Shown: piece after piece, positions 26,839 through 36,134 of the stretch
Layout of the letters: the number at the start of each line of letters is the position of its first letter
How positions within the stretch are numbered: the first letter of the stretch is position 1
Assembly (NCBI RefSeq): GCF_008923185.1
Contig: NZ_WBMT01000017.1
Span: 186,001-250,000, forward strand
Reading direction: 5' to 3'
Length of the DNA stretch: 64,000 nt
Origin: Actinomadura rudentiformis
Lineage (GTDB): Bacteria > Actinomycetota > Actinomycetes > Streptosporangiales > Streptosporangiaceae
The notes under the pieces: model-generated
Told to the model about the DNA's origin: nothing
The model's input: only the letters and a program-made list of their open reading frames with translations
Databases searched by the model: none
Position numbers and translations under genes: made by a program

Positions 26839-28176
26839 ATGCGCCTGCTGCCTCGGTCGATCCGCGGGAGAGACACCGTGATCTCCGCCGTGGTGGCCGT
26901 GCTGGTGCTGAGCGCGCTCGCCGCCGCGGCCGACGTGCTTCTCCGCAACATGCTCACCCAGGGGGCCCTCGAGGACGCGCAGTTCGTCGCCCGGCAGGCG
27001 AGCGCGGCGGTCCGTGAGGGCACGCTGGGCAATCCCATCCAGGAGGACGCCAACGGGGCCGCGCTCGTGCAGCTCGTCTCCCCCGAGGGCCGTGTGCTGA
27101 AGGCCAGCGTGAAGGCGGCCGGGCAGCCGCCGCTCGCCGACCTGCGTCCCCGTCCTGAGTCGCGCGTTCAGGCAGTGACCACGTGCCTGGACGACGAGTG
27201 CTACGCCGTGTGGGCGATCCGGGTGACGACGGCGCCCGACTCCCCCACGGTGTACGGGGCGGGCAGGCTGCCCTGGGTGATGACGTCAGGCCTCCTCGAA
27301 CTGCTGCTGGCCCTCACCGTGCTGGCGCTGGCCGCGCTGGTCGCCTGGACCACGTGGCAGGTCGTCGGCAGGACGCTGCGGCCGGTCGAGGAGATCCGCC
27401 TGCAACTGGCCGAGATCAGCGGCAGCGACCTGGCCAGGCGGGTACCCGAGCCTCCCGGCGCCGACGAGATCGCCCATCTCGCCCGTACCGCGAACGAGAC
27501 CCTGGACCGCCTGGAGAAGTCGGTCACCCGCCAGCGCCAGTTCGCCTCCGACGCGGCACACGAGTTGCGCACGCCGATCACCGGCCTCCGGGTCAACCTC
27601 GAAGACCTGGCGATGTACCCGGACGACACCGACATCCCCGCCGCCACGCAGGCCGCGTTGCGCGCCACCGACCGGCTGGAGTCGATCGTCGCCGACCTGC
27701 TGCTGCTCGCCCGGATCGGCACCGGCGCGGCCGTGCAGGAGGAGATCGACCTCGCCGAGCTCGTCCGGGCCGAGGTCGCCACCCGGACGGGCAGCGCCGA
27801 CGTGCGCACCCGCCTGACCCCCGGCCTGACGGTCACGGGCGTCCGGCTCCAGCTGGCCCGGCTGCTCGGCAACCTGCTCGACAACGCCGAACGGCACACC
27901 AAGCAGACGATCGACGTCGAGGTCGGCCGCGACAACGAGGATTTCGGGCTGGCGTCGCTCATCGTCGCCGACGACGGCCCCGGCATCCCGCGGGAGGACC
28001 GGGAACGGGTCTTCGACCGCTTCACCCGCCTCGACCCGGCCCGCAGCCGCGGCTCTGGCGGCGCGGGGCTCGGGCTGGCCATCGCCCGCGACATCGCGCT
28101 CGCCCACGGCGGCTCGCTCCGGATCGAGGACAGCCAGCAGGGCGCACGATTCGTCCTGCGCCTCCCGCTCCTCTGA
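26839..28176 (+). CDS. Sensor histidine kinase (HAMP, HisKA), orphan
   Basis: A 445-residue membrane sensor. One helix lies at residues about 13-35 and a second at about 150-175 (GLLELLLALTVLALAALVAWTTW), with an outer loop containing CLDDEC. A HAMP segment (RPVEEIRLQLAEI) leads to the phosphoacceptor H-box SDAAHELRTPITGLR. N-box LLDNAERHTKQ, G1 DDGPGIP and G2 GGAGLGLAIA are all intact. The ATG is preceded by GAGGT. No response regulator gene is adjacent: upstream is a pseudogene and downstream a methyltransferase on the other strand. Confidence 0.92.
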   Translation: MRLLPRSIRGRDTVISAVVAVLVLSALAAAADVLLRNMLTQGALEDAQFVARQASAAVREGTLGNPIQEDANGAALVQLVSPEGRVLKASVKAAGQPPLADLRPRPESRVQAVTTCLDDECYAVWAIRVTTAPDSPTVYGAGRLPWVMTSGLLELLLALTVLALAALVAWTTWQVVGRTLRPVEEIRLQLAEISGSDLARRVPEPPGADEIAHLARTANETLDRLEKSVTRQRQFASDAAHELRTPITGLRVNLEDLAMYPDDTDIPAATQAALRATDRLESIVADLLLLARIGTGAAVQEEIDLAELVRAEVATRTGSADVRTRLTPGLTVTGVRLQLARLLGNLLDNAERHTKQTIDVEVGRDNEDFGLASLIVADDGPGIPREDRERVFDRFTRLDPARSRGSGGAGLGLAIARDIALAHGGSLRIEDSQQGARFVLRLPLL

Positions 28177-28185
28177 GGACGGGCG

Positions 28186-29001
28186 TCAGGGCGTGGGCTG
28201 GCGGCCCCACGCACTGACAATGGCCTCGGCGGCGTCCACGAAGCGCGGATCGTCGAAGAGCGCGAGCGCGGCGTCGAGCTCCCCGTCGGTGATCAGGTCA
28301 CGGTCGACGAGGGCCGGCCGGAGCTGGTTGAGGAAGACCCTCCAGAACCGTTCGGCCACGCCTCCGTCGCCGACGGTGAAGACCTCCAGCGCCAGGCCGA
28401 GATCGGCCAGTCCCGCGTCGGCGAGAATCGCGGGTTGCCTGCGCCGGGCCCATTCGGTGTCCTCCCCCTGGCTGCTGAGGAGGTCGACGACCGCCGTCAT
28501 GGCCTTGCGCCAGGCCGGGTTCGGTGAGGTGGCCTTCGGGAAGTGCGCGATGTCCTCAAGGACGAGCCAGCCGCCCGGCGCCAGCCAGCTCGCGAGGCGC
28601 TTCACGATCTCCTCGCGTTCGGGCAGATGCATGAGGAGCGCGCGGGCGTGGATGAGGTCGAAGGAGCCGGTGGGAAAGTCGAGGAGCCGGAGGTCGCCCT
28701 CCTGGACGACCAGGTTCGGTGCCCAGCTCGGGTCCAGGTAGCGCACGTCGATGTCGACGGCGGTCACCGTTCCGGCGGGGAAGCGACCGGACAGCCAGCG
28801 GGCCACCGATCCGGCACCGGCGCCGAGCTCCAGGCACCGCGCGGAATCGGGGAGATCCTCGGCCCGCGCGCCGAGCACGCCGAGGGTGACGGGGTCGAGA
28901 TGCTCCTCCAGCAGCTGGAGCCGGGTCAGCTCGGTCGGGATGTCATGGCTCAGCACACCGCTGCTGTACCGGTCGGTCAGGCCGTCCTCTTGCTCGATCA
29001 T
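28186..29001 (-). CDS. SAM-dependent methyltransferase
   Basis: A 271-residue class I methyltransferase: motif I ARCLELGAGAGSVARWL, motif II VTAVDIDVRYLD, motif III FDLIHARALLMHLPEREEIV and post-motif GGWLVLEDI. The N-terminal helix and the C-terminal domain (RFWRVFLNQLRPALVDRDLIT) are like those of small-molecule methyltransferases in actinomycetes. A GAGGAGA site precedes the ATG. It converges with the histidine kinase gene, only 9 bases away. The substrate is unknown. Confidence 0.88.
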   Translation of the reverse strand: MIEQEDGLTDRYSSGVLSHDIPTELTRLQLLEEHLDPVTLGVLGARAEDLPDSARCLELGAGAGSVARWLSGRFPAGTVTAVDIDVRYLDPSWAPNLVVQEGDLRLLDFPTGSFDLIHARALLMHLPEREEIVKRLASWLAPGGWLVLEDIAHFPKATSPNPAWRKAMTAVVDLLSSQGEDTEWARRRQPAILADAGLADLGLALEVFTVGDGGVAERFWRVFLNQLRPALVDRDLITDGELDAALALFDDPRFVDAAEAIVSAWGRQPTP

Positions 29002-29107
29002 CTCGCGGTCTCCTCGATCGCGCGCGGATACCCCGCCGGGGTGAAGAACTCAAAATAGATCATCTCCGTGCGTTCAAGACAAGGAGCGGATCGGCACAAG
29101 GAGCGGA

Positions 29108-30364
29108 TCAGCCGTGGGGCGGGTTCTCTCCGGACAGGCGGGCGGCGCGGGTGTTGAGATAGCGCTGCTGCGGCAGGCTGGTCGCCCGGCGCGCGGCCTC
29201 CGCGTAGGCCGTCCGCGCCGCCTCGCGTTCGCCCGCCATCTCCAGCAGGTGCGCGCGGACCGCGAACAGCCGGTGATCGTTCGACACGCGCTCGTCGGAC
29301 GCCAGCTCGGTGAGCAGGGTGAGCCCGGCCCGCGGGCCGTCGGCCATGCCGACCGCGACCGCGTGGTTCAGCATCACCATCGGGTTGCCGGACATCCGCA
29401 GGAGCACCTCGTACAGCGCCTTGATCTGCGGCCAGTCCGTCTCCGCGGCGGACGGCGCCTCGTCGTGGACGGCCGCGATCGCCGCCTGGAGCTGGTAGGG
29501 CCCCGGCTTCCCCCGCGGCAGCACCGCGCTGATCAGCTCCACGCCCTCGGCGATGAAGGCGGCGTTCCAGCGTGAGCGGTCCTGCTCGGCCATCGGGATC
29601 AGCGCGCCGTCCGGTCCGGTCCGCGCGGGCCGGCGGGCGTCGGTGAGCAACATGAGCGCGAGCAGCCCGGCCACCTCGCCGTCATCGGGCAGCAGCCGGT
29701 AGAGCATGCGGGCGAGCCGGATCGCCTCGGTCGACAGCTCCGTGCGGACCAGCGCGGGACCGGACGTGCTCGCGTACCCCTCGTTGAAGATCAGGTAGAG
29801 CACGTGCAGCACCGCGCCGAGCCGCTCGACGCGGTCGACCGGCATGCCGAACGGGATGCCGCTGCTCTTGATGCTCTGCTTGGCCCGGCTGATGCGCCGG
29901 GTCATGGTCGCCTCCGGCACCATGAACGCGCGGGCGATCTCGGCGGTGGTCAGGCCGCCGACGGCCCGCAGCGTCAGTGCTATCTGCGACGCCGGTGACA
30001 GCGACGGGTGGCAGCACATGAACAGCAGGATGAGCGTGTCGTCGGACGGCGTCACCGGCTGGTCGGCGGCGGGCGCCATCCACTGGCCGGGCAGCTCCCA
30101 CTGGGCGACCGTGTCCTCGCGGCGCCGCCGGGCCTGCTCGCCGCGCAGCAGATCGGTGAGGCGCCGCGCGGCGACCGTGATCAGCCAGCCCCGCGGATTG
30201 TCCGGGACGCCGTCCACCGGCCACTGCGTCGCCGCGGCGAGAAGGGCCTCCTGAACGGCGTCCTCGGCGGTGTCGAAGTTCCCGTAGCGCCGGACGAGCG
30301 CGCCGAGGACCTGCGGCGCCAGCGTGCGCAGCAGATCCTCGGCCGCCGTCCCAGTACCGGTCAC
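29108..30364 (-). CDS. ECF sigma factor, ECF42-type with TPR-like C terminus (1)
   Basis: A 418-residue sigma factor. Region 2 (YGNFDTAEDAVQEALLAAATQWP, then PRGWLITVAARRLTDLLR) and region 4 (ALTLRAVGGLTTAEIARAFMVPEATMTRRISRAK) are followed by about 220 residues of helical TPR-like repeats (LYEVLLRMSGNPMVMLNHAVAVG). That tail is the mark of the ECF42 (DUF6596) group, which normally lies next to YCII/DGPF genes. The start is GTG. The YCII gene lies 8 bases upstream on the same strand. No anti-sigma factor is present; in ECF42 the C-terminal extension itself is needed for activity. Confidence 0.92.
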   Translation of the reverse strand: MTGTGTAAEDLLRTLAPQVLGALVRRYGNFDTAEDAVQEALLAAATQWPVDGVPDNPRGWLITVAARRLTDLLRGEQARRRREDTVAQWELPGQWMAPAADQPVTPSDDTLILLFMCCHPSLSPASQIALTLRAVGGLTTAEIARAFMVPEATMTRRISRAKQSIKSSGIPFGMPVDRVERLGAVLHVLYLIFNEGYASTSGPALVRTELSTEAIRLARMLYRLLPDDGEVAGLLALMLLTDARRPARTGPDGALIPMAEQDRSRWNAAFIAEGVELISAVLPRGKPGPYQLQAAIAAVHDEAPSAAETDWPQIKALYEVLLRMSGNPMVMLNHAVAVGMADGPRAGLTLLTELASDERVSNDHRLFAVRAHLLEMAGEREAARTAYAEAARRATSLPQQRYLNTRAARLSGENPPHG

Positions 30365-30372
30365 GTCGGTGG

Positions 30373-30795
30373 CTACAGGTCGTAGTCACCGGCGCCGCCG
30401 GCGACCGGCCGGACGTCCACGTACCAGTCACGGCCGAGGTCGGCGTCCGGAGGGTGCGGGGTGTTCGCCAGCTGTGCGGCGATCTCGGTCGCCCGGTCGA
30501 AGCTGGCGCACTCGACGATCGTGAATCCGGCGAGGACCTCCTGGGTCTCGGCGTACGGCCCGTCGGTCACCACCGGAACCCCGTCCCGCACGCCGATCCG
30601 GCGGGCGTGCACCGGCGCGGTGAGGCCGTGCCCCTCGACGAACTCGCCGGACTCGACGAGTGCGTTGTTCCAGTCCGCCATGAACTGGTGCATGGCCGCG
30701 ACGTCCTTCTCGTCCCAGGCGGGCGTGGCGCCCTCCTTGCCCGTCAGGACGTCGTAGTCCTGCTGCGACCCGTACATCATGATCATGTACTTCAT
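30373..30795 (-). CDS. YCII/DGPF-domain protein (1)
   Basis: A 140-residue protein starting MKYMIMMYGSQQDY with the DGPF motif VVTDGPYAETQEVLAGFTIVE. YCII proteins adopt a ferredoxin-like fold; enzymatic roles are mostly unproven. The gene is directly upstream of an ECF42 sigma factor, with which this family is genetically linked and by which it is often controlled. Its C terminus carries YVDVRPVAGGAGDYDL. Confidence 0.9.
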   Translation of the reverse strand: MKYMIMMYGSQQDYDVLTGKEGATPAWDEKDVAAMHQFMADWNNALVESGEFVEGHGLTAPVHARRIGVRDGVPVVTDGPYAETQEVLAGFTIVECASFDRATEIAAQLANTPHPPDADLGRDWYVDVRPVAGGAGDYDL

Positions 30796-30926
30796 GACCG
30801 CTCCTCTCTGGCGGCGCCTCTCTGCTCTCTGGCGCCTTCACCAGAGACGTCGGAGCCGCAGCCCCCGGCCGGACACGGCTCCCGAAATTCTTTCCTGCGT
30901 TCTGGTGGTGATACCCGAAGGGCGCC

Positions 30927-32216
30927 TCAGCGCCTGCCGAAGTCCTTCTTGATCGCGTACCGGCGGAGCTGGTCCCAGTCGTCGCCATAGTGCACGTGGC
31001 CAGGGGCTATGCAGCCCAGTGTGATCGGGCGCGGGGCCTTGTAGCGGGGCGCGTCGAGATTCGGCTCGCCGTCGAAGTCGAGGGTCTCGGCGATGTTGCG
31101 GGCGGCGGCGTCGCGCACGGACAGCGGCTCCAGCCCCCAGCGCCATTCGATCGCCTTGAGGATCGACGTGTGGTCGTACACCTCGTGCGCGATCGCGCCG
31201 CGGCGGGCGCGCGGAGAGATCAGCAGGCACGGCACCCGGAATCCGCGCAGGCCAGTGCCGAGGTCGGGGCGCGGGTCCGGCCCCTCCGGCGGGACGACGT
31301 GGTCGAAGAAGCCGCCCCACTCGTCGTAATTGATGATCAGCAACGTCCGCCGCCAGTTCGGGCTGTTGGTGATCGCCTCGTACACCTTGTTGAGGAAGTG
31401 CTGCCCGAAGCGGATGTCGGCGAGCGGGTGCTCGTCTTCCGCCAGACCGGGGACCAGCTCTCCGACGAAGCCCGGCTCCACGAACGAGACCGCGGGAAGC
31501 CTGCCCCGCGCCGCGTCGCCGTAGAACTCCGTGATGTGCCGGCTGATGCCGAGGTGCCTGAGTCCCCACAGGGCCGTGAACGGGACGTCACTGAAGTAGT
31601 ACCTGTGCGGGACCTTTCTCGCCGCCAACCGGTCCCAGATCGTGGTCAGCTCGCAGAACTCGAACGCGTTGCTGATCCGGTCGGTCTGCCCCGCGTGCTG
31701 GAAGATGCGGTTGGGGAACGTGGATGACATGATCGCCGGGAAGTACCGGTCGCACACCGTCCAGTCCCGGGCGGCGCCGCCGTAGAAATTGAGGTCGGGG
31801 CCCTCGAAGTACCCGATGGCGAAGACGTCGCTGTCACCCGACCGCAGCCATCCGTCGCATTTGCCCCCGTTCAGCTGGACGCGGCCGCCGACGTAGCCGT
31901 GGTCGGGATCCTGGAAGCCGCAGCCGTGCGGGACCTTGAGGTGATGGGTCGAGTGCTCCTTGCCCTCCTTGTCGGTGAAGGTGAGCCCCGCCTGCTTCCC
32001 GTCGGCGCCGGGCAGCCAGCCGAGGTAGTGGTCGAACGACCGGTTCTCCATCATCACGACGACGATGTGGTCGATGCCCGACTCGTCCGGCCGCGGGAGC
32101 TCGGACACCGGTGCCCGCCGGGAGGCCGCCCCGGCCTCCGCCGGACCGCCCGCCACCGTGACGGCCGCCGTGGCCGCGGAGCCGGCGATGAACCCACGCC
32201 TGGTCAGATCGTCCAT
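30927..32216 (-). CDS. Tat-exported phosphoesterase (phospholipase C / acid phosphatase type)
   Basis: A 429-residue secreted enzyme. ATG at 32216 gives a twin-arginine signal LTRRGFIAGSAATAAVTVAGG ending in an AEAGA-like site. The mature part starts with IDHIVVVMMENRSFDHYLGWLPG, the metal-binding motif of the bacterial phosphoesterase (PlcC) family. Later comes LLIINYDEWGGFFDHVVPPE (second metal and catalytic region) and HEVYDHTSILKAIEWRWG. It probably cleaves phosphate esters or phospholipids outside the cell. The ATG is preceded by GAGAGGA. The next gene upstream on this strand is a methyltransferase 105 bases away. Confidence 0.92.
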   Translation of the reverse strand: MDDLTRRGFIAGSAATAAVTVAGGPAEAGAASRRAPVSELPRPDESGIDHIVVVMMENRSFDHYLGWLPGADGKQAGLTFTDKEGKEHSTHHLKVPHGCGFQDPDHGYVGGRVQLNGGKCDGWLRSGDSDVFAIGYFEGPDLNFYGGAARDWTVCDRYFPAIMSSTFPNRIFQHAGQTDRISNAFEFCELTTIWDRLAARKVPHRYYFSDVPFTALWGLRHLGISRHITEFYGDAARGRLPAVSFVEPGFVGELVPGLAEDEHPLADIRFGQHFLNKVYEAITNSPNWRRTLLIINYDEWGGFFDHVVPPEGPDPRPDLGTGLRGFRVPCLLISPRARRGAIAHEVYDHTSILKAIEWRWGLEPLSVRDAAARNIAETLDFDGEPNLDAPRYKAPRPITLGCIAPGHVHYGDDWDQLRRYAIKKDFGRR

Positions 32217-32321
32217 GCCACCGGTCCTCTCACGCAGGGGATGCGTGGGGAGCATGACGACATCTGGGACCAGCGGATAGCACAAGAAACGACAAATCAG
32301 GACGCAGAAGATGAAGCTTCC

Positions 32322-32966
32322 TCATGAACTCCCGGGACATCCACGAGGCCCCCAAGATCGGCTGTCCACGACCGGCCAGCGCAGCTCGAAGGCCAGATAA
32401 CTCCAGCGCAGTTCCGGACGCCCCAGAAGGTCTCCACCGCAGCTCTGGTGAACGCACGTGAGACCGGCCTGCTGGGCATCGGCGACCGCCTCCCGCGCGG
32501 TCACCTCGTACATGCGGCGGTTCCGCGGCGCCGGGCCATGCCGCAAGGTCATGACGATCCGTCCGCCCGCGGCGAGCAGGCCCGCCAGGCGCTTCATCCC
32601 GACCGCCCGCTCCTGCTCGTCCAGGTGCATCCACACCGCCGACAGCAGGATCAGGTCGAACGATCCGTCCGTTCCGAACCGCTCCGAGACGCGGGGCAGC
32701 TCCGGAAGGGCGTCGTCGATCCATTCGGTGGGCTCGGAGTGGACCGCCTGACCGAACGCCCTGAGCTCCGCCGTGGGCTCCACCGCGACGACCCGGTGCC
32801 CCAGGCGTGACAAGGCCGCCGCGTCACGCCCCGTTCCGGCACCGACGTCCAGCACCAGTCCAGGCACCTCCGGGAACAGATGCAGTACGGCCCCGTGCAC
32901 GTCCGCGAACTTCAGGCTCTCGTACTGCCGGGCCAGTACATCCGCATCTTCGCCATAGCCGTTCAT
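32322..32966 (-). CDS. SAM-dependent methyltransferase
   Basis: A 214-residue class I methyltransferase with LVLDVGAGTGRDAAALSRLG (motif I), VVAVEPTAELRAFG (acidic motif II), FDLILLSAVWMHLDEQE (motif III/IV) and AAGGRIVMTLRHGPAP. The C terminus (ELRWPVVDSRSWG) follows a WSYLAFELR strand. It is close to methyltransferases often encoded next to DNA-sulfur or ribosomal genes, but no such context exists here. The function is unknown. Confidence 0.87.
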   Translation of the reverse strand: MNGYGEDADVLARQYESLKFADVHGAVLHLFPEVPGLVLDVGAGTGRDAAALSRLGHRVVAVEPTAELRAFGQAVHSEPTEWIDDALPELPRVSERFGTDGSFDLILLSAVWMHLDEQERAVGMKRLAGLLAAGGRIVMTLRHGPAPRNRRMYEVTAREAVADAQQAGLTCVHQSCGGDLLGRPELRWSYLAFELRWPVVDSRSWGPRGCPGSS

Positions 32967-33132
32967 GCGCCCGCGTCATCGCGCATCAACCCCAGCCGCC
33001 CCACCGTGCCTTCATCGATCATTGGACCCGCCCACCACCCAGCGCGACGCCCGGAACGCCGCTCGACACCACCAGAGTGCGTCCCCTCACCCCGCCTGTC
33101 ATCCACTTTCCACGAGGATTTCCGACCTCAGG

Positions 33133-33160
33133 TTGCATGATCATGCATAACAGTGCATAC
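33133..33160. promoter_or_regulatory. ARG box (ArgR operator) upstream of argG
   Basis: TCATGCATAACAGTGCATAC at 33141-33160 has the inverted ATGCA...TGCAT arms of streptomycete ARG boxes. It overlaps a 14-base perfect palindrome TGCATGATCATGCA at 33134-33147, so two half-site pairs are stacked. The box ends 8 bases before the argG start, where ArgR with arginine would block transcription. Binding is inferred from similarity and context. Confidence 0.75.
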
Positions 33161-33168
33161 TCTTGCTC

Positions 33169-34599
33169 ATGTCCAAGGTGCTCTCCTCCCTCCCTGTCGG
33201 CGAACGCGTCGGGATTGCCTTCTCCGGCGGTCTCGACACCTCGGTAGCGGTCGCGTGGATGCGCGAGAAGGGTGCCGTGCCCTGCACCTACACCGCTGAC
33301 CTCGGCCAGTACGACGAACCCGACATCGCCTCGGTCCCCGGCCGTGCCACCGCGTACGGCGCGGAGATCGCCCGGCTGGTCGACTGCCGGGCCGCCCTCG
33401 TGGAGGAGGGCTTGGCCGCGCTGGCCTGCGGGGCGTTCCACATCCGTTCCGGCGGCCGCGTCTACTTCAACACCACGCCCCTCGGCCGGGCCGTCACCGG
33501 CACCCTGCTCGTACGCGCGATGCTCGAAGACAACGTGCAGATCTGGGGGGACGGCTCCACCTTCAAGGGCAACGACATCGAGCGGTTCTACCGCTACGGC
33601 CTGCTCGCCAATCCCTCCCTGCGGATCTACAAGCCGTGGCTGGACGCCGACTTCGTCAGCGAGCTCGGCGGGCGCACGGAGATGTCCGAGTGGCTGCTCG
33701 CCCGCGGCCTCCCGTACCGGGACAGCGCCGAGAAAGCCTACTCCACCGATGCCAACATCTGGGGCGCGACCCACGAGGCCAAGGCGCTGGAGCACCTCGA
33801 CGCCGGCATCGAGACCGTCGAGCCGATCATGGGCGTGCGGTTCTGGGACACCTCCATCGAGATCCCCGCCGAGGACGTCACGATCGCCTTCGAGCAGGGC
33901 CGCCCCGTGTCGATCAACGGCAAGGAGTTCCCCTCCCCCGTCGACCTGGTGCTGGAAGCCAACGCGATCGGCGGCCGGCACGGCATGGGGATGTCCGACC
34001 AGATCGAGAACCGCGTGATCGAGGCCAAGAGCCGCGGCATCTACGAGGCCCCGGGCATGGCGTTGCTGCACGCCGCCTACGAACGGCTCGTCAACGCGAT
34101 CCACAACGAGGACACCCTCGCCACGTACCACAACGAGGGCCGCCGCCTCGGCCGCCTCATGTACGAGGGCCGCTGGCTGGACCCCCAGGCCCTCATGCTC
34201 CGCGAGTCCCTCCAGCGCTGGATCGGTTCGGCCGTCACCGGCGAAGTGACCCTCCGCCTCCGGCGCGGCGAGGACTACTCCATCCTCAACACCTCGGGGC
34301 CGGCGTTCAGCTACCACCCCGACAAGCTGTCCATGGAACGGACCGAGGACTCCGCCTTCGGCCCCGTCGACCGCATCGGCCAGCTCACCATGCGCAACCT
34401 CGACATCGCCGACTCCCGCGCCAAGCTGGAGCAGTACGCCCAGCACGGCATCGTCGGCCCCCAGCCAATGATCGGCACGGCCCAGACCGCCCTCATCGGC
34501 GCGATGCCCGAGGGAGGCGCCGAAGCGATCGCATCCCGCGGCGAGGTCCCCGCCGACGAACTCCTGGACAACGCCGCCATGGAATCCGGCACCGACTGA
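33169..34599 (+). CDS. argG: Argininosuccinate synthase
   Basis: Joins citrulline and aspartate with ATP to make argininosuccinate, the penultimate step of arginine synthesis. The 476-residue length and sequence fit the long (type 2, E. coli-like) form: ATP-binding P-loop IAFSGGLDTSVAVAWMREKG, then CTYTADLGQYD, FNTTPLGRAVTGTLLV, GDGSTFKGNDIERFYRYG and YSTDANIWGATHEAKALE. ATG at 33169 is preferred over the TTG two codons earlier. argH is not nearby. An ARG box precedes it and a strong terminator follows. Confidence 0.96.
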   Translation: MSKVLSSLPVGERVGIAFSGGLDTSVAVAWMREKGAVPCTYTADLGQYDEPDIASVPGRATAYGAEIARLVDCRAALVEEGLAALACGAFHIRSGGRVYFNTTPLGRAVTGTLLVRAMLEDNVQIWGDGSTFKGNDIERFYRYGLLANPSLRIYKPWLDADFVSELGGRTEMSEWLLARGLPYRDSAEKAYSTDANIWGATHEAKALEHLDAGIETVEPIMGVRFWDTSIEIPAEDVTIAFEQGRPVSINGKEFPSPVDLVLEANAIGGRHGMGMSDQIENRVIEAKSRGIYEAPGMALLHAAYERLVNAIHNEDTLATYHNEGRRLGRLMYEGRWLDPQALMLRESLQRWIGSAVTGEVTLRLRRGEDYSILNTSGPAFSYHPDKLSMERTEDSAFGPVDRIGQLTMRNLDIADSRAKLEQYAQHGIVGPQPMIGTAQTALIGAMPEGGAEAIASRGEVPADELLDNAAMESGTD

Positions 34600-34610
34600 C
34601 CCAGCTCATT

Positions 34611-34650
34611 CGAAGCCGACGGCCGTAGGAGAACACGGCCGTCGGCTTCG
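34611..34650 (+). terminator. Intrinsic terminator after argG
   Basis: A perfect 16-bp stem: CGAAGCCGACGGCCGT at 34611-34626 pairs with 34635-34650, closing an 8-base loop. It lies 11 bases after the argG stop. No long T-run follows, as is common in actinomycetes. Confidence 0.85.
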
Positions 34651-34780
34651 TCATGTCCGAACCATCAATCTGTAAGCAATCCGGCTTCCCGAACGAGGGC
34701 TTTAGGACGTGGCCTGCCTTGAAGATCCGACCAATGGGACCTACCTTCAGCCGAGCGTTAATTCCTTTTGGAGGTCACTG

Positions 34781-35605
34781 ATGCGGTCGGCTGATACCCC
34801 TATTGACACAGGGGGACAAGCAGAAGAGATCGACACCACCGTGTCCCACGTGGCGCGTATCTGGAATTACTGGCTGGGTGGCAAGGACAATTACCCCGTA
34901 GACCGCGAGGTCGGTGACCAGATCCTGGAGATGCTCCCCGACGTCGCCATACTGGCCCGTGCCTCACGCGCCTTCCTGAGCCGCTCCGTGCGGTTTCTGG
35001 CAGGCGAAGCCGGCGTACGCCAATTCCTGGACATCGGCACGGGCCTGCCCACCGTCGACAACACCCACGAGGTCGCGCAGCGGGTCGCCCCCGACTCCAG
35101 GGTCGTCTACGTCGACAACGACCCGCTCGTCCTCGCGCACGCCCGCGCGCTGCTGACCAGCACACCCGAAGGCGAGACCGCCTACATCCACGCCGACCTG
35201 CGCGATCCCGAGACCATCCTGACGAAGGCCGCCGGAATGCTCGACTTCGACCAGCCCGTCGCGCTGATCCTGATGGGAATCGTGGAGTTCATCACCGACG
35301 ACAAGCAGGCCTACGACATCGTCAACCGCCTCAAGGACAGGCTCTGCTCTGGCAGCTTCCTCACCCTCTACGACGGCACCAACGTCGTCCACCGGGAAGC
35401 CTCCGACCAGATCGTCGAGGTCTGGAACAACTCCGGAAACGCTCCCCTGACTCTGCGCACTCCCGACCAGATCCGCCACTTCTTCGACGGCATGGAAATC
35501 CTGGAGCCCGGAGTGGTGTCGGTCTCCCGCTGGCGCCCGGAAGCCACCCCCTGGGGCGAACCAGAAGAAGTCGACGCCTTCGGCGCAGTCGCACGGAAGC
35601 CCTGA
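34781..35605 (+). CDS. S-adenosyl methyltransferase family (DUF574)
   Basis: A 274-residue member of the actinomycete S-adenosyl methyltransferase family (PF04672). The family marks are SHVARIWNYWLGGKDNYPVDREVG, FLDIGTGLPTVDNTHEVAQ (motif I), VVYVDNDPLVLAHARALL, ADLRDPETIL and LILMGIVEFI. ATG at 34781 is chosen for GGAGGT 5 bases upstream. Tens of paralogues are usual in actinomycetes; substrates are mostly unknown. It is a single-gene unit after the argG terminator. Confidence 0.93.
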   Translation: MRSADTPIDTGGQAEEIDTTVSHVARIWNYWLGGKDNYPVDREVGDQILEMLPDVAILARASRAFLSRSVRFLAGEAGVRQFLDIGTGLPTVDNTHEVAQRVAPDSRVVYVDNDPLVLAHARALLTSTPEGETAYIHADLRDPETILTKAAGMLDFDQPVALILMGIVEFITDDKQAYDIVNRLKDRLCSGSFLTLYDGTNVVHREASDQIVEVWNNSGNAPLTLRTPDQIRHFFDGMEILEPGVVSVSRWRPEATPWGEPEEVDAFGAVARKP

Positions 35606-35700
35606 CCCACTATTCGCCCGGAGCCCAGAGCGCCCCGCCGGAGGCTTTGCCAGAGCAGGCGTTCAGCCTCGACGTCTTCGCTTGGGAAATGCTCGTCGCG

Positions 35701-35949
35701 TCACAGGCTGAGCGGAACCATGTGGATCTCGTCGGCGCGATGGCCCGCCCGCTCATGGATGCGCTGCACCGCGTCCGCGGACGGCGCTTCGGAGAGGCAG
35801 TAGACCAGGCCCGACTCGGGGTCCGCCCAAGCGCGCTCGAAGGTCACGCCCTCCTCTGCCTGGATCGCCAGATCGGCGTCGTGCGCCTGCTGGAGCTGTT
35901 CGCGGGTGATGTTCTGGAATCCGTGGTGTACGTCCATGAACTTCGCCAT
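35701..35949 (-). CDS. SCO4226-like small nickel-binding protein (DUF4242)
   Basis: An 82-residue protein, MAKFMDVHHGFQNITREQL at the start, then GVTFERAWADPESGLVYCLSE and HERAGHRADEIHMVPLS. It is close to Streptomyces coelicolor SCO4226, a dimeric ferredoxin-fold protein shown to bind nickel. The paired histidines in DVHHG and the Asp/His residues are retained. A GGGGGGAGGA site precedes the ATG. Confidence 0.85.
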   Translation of the reverse strand: MAKFMDVHHGFQNITREQLQQAHDADLAIQAEEGVTFERAWADPESGLVYCLSEAPSADAVQRIHERAGHRADEIHMVPLSL

Positions 35950-36134
35950 GGCGCGTTCCTCCCCCCGTGAGGTCGCGTGGACCCGATCCAGGTCCACGTG
36001 CCTCCAAGTCCACCACTCAGCAAACCACCAGAAAAGGGATCCGCACGCAATTACTGGGCAAACATCGACGGTCGGCGGATAAAGATCATCGACCTGTCGC
36101 CGCGCCTGTCGGTGCGGGCCACATCGTCGCCGCG

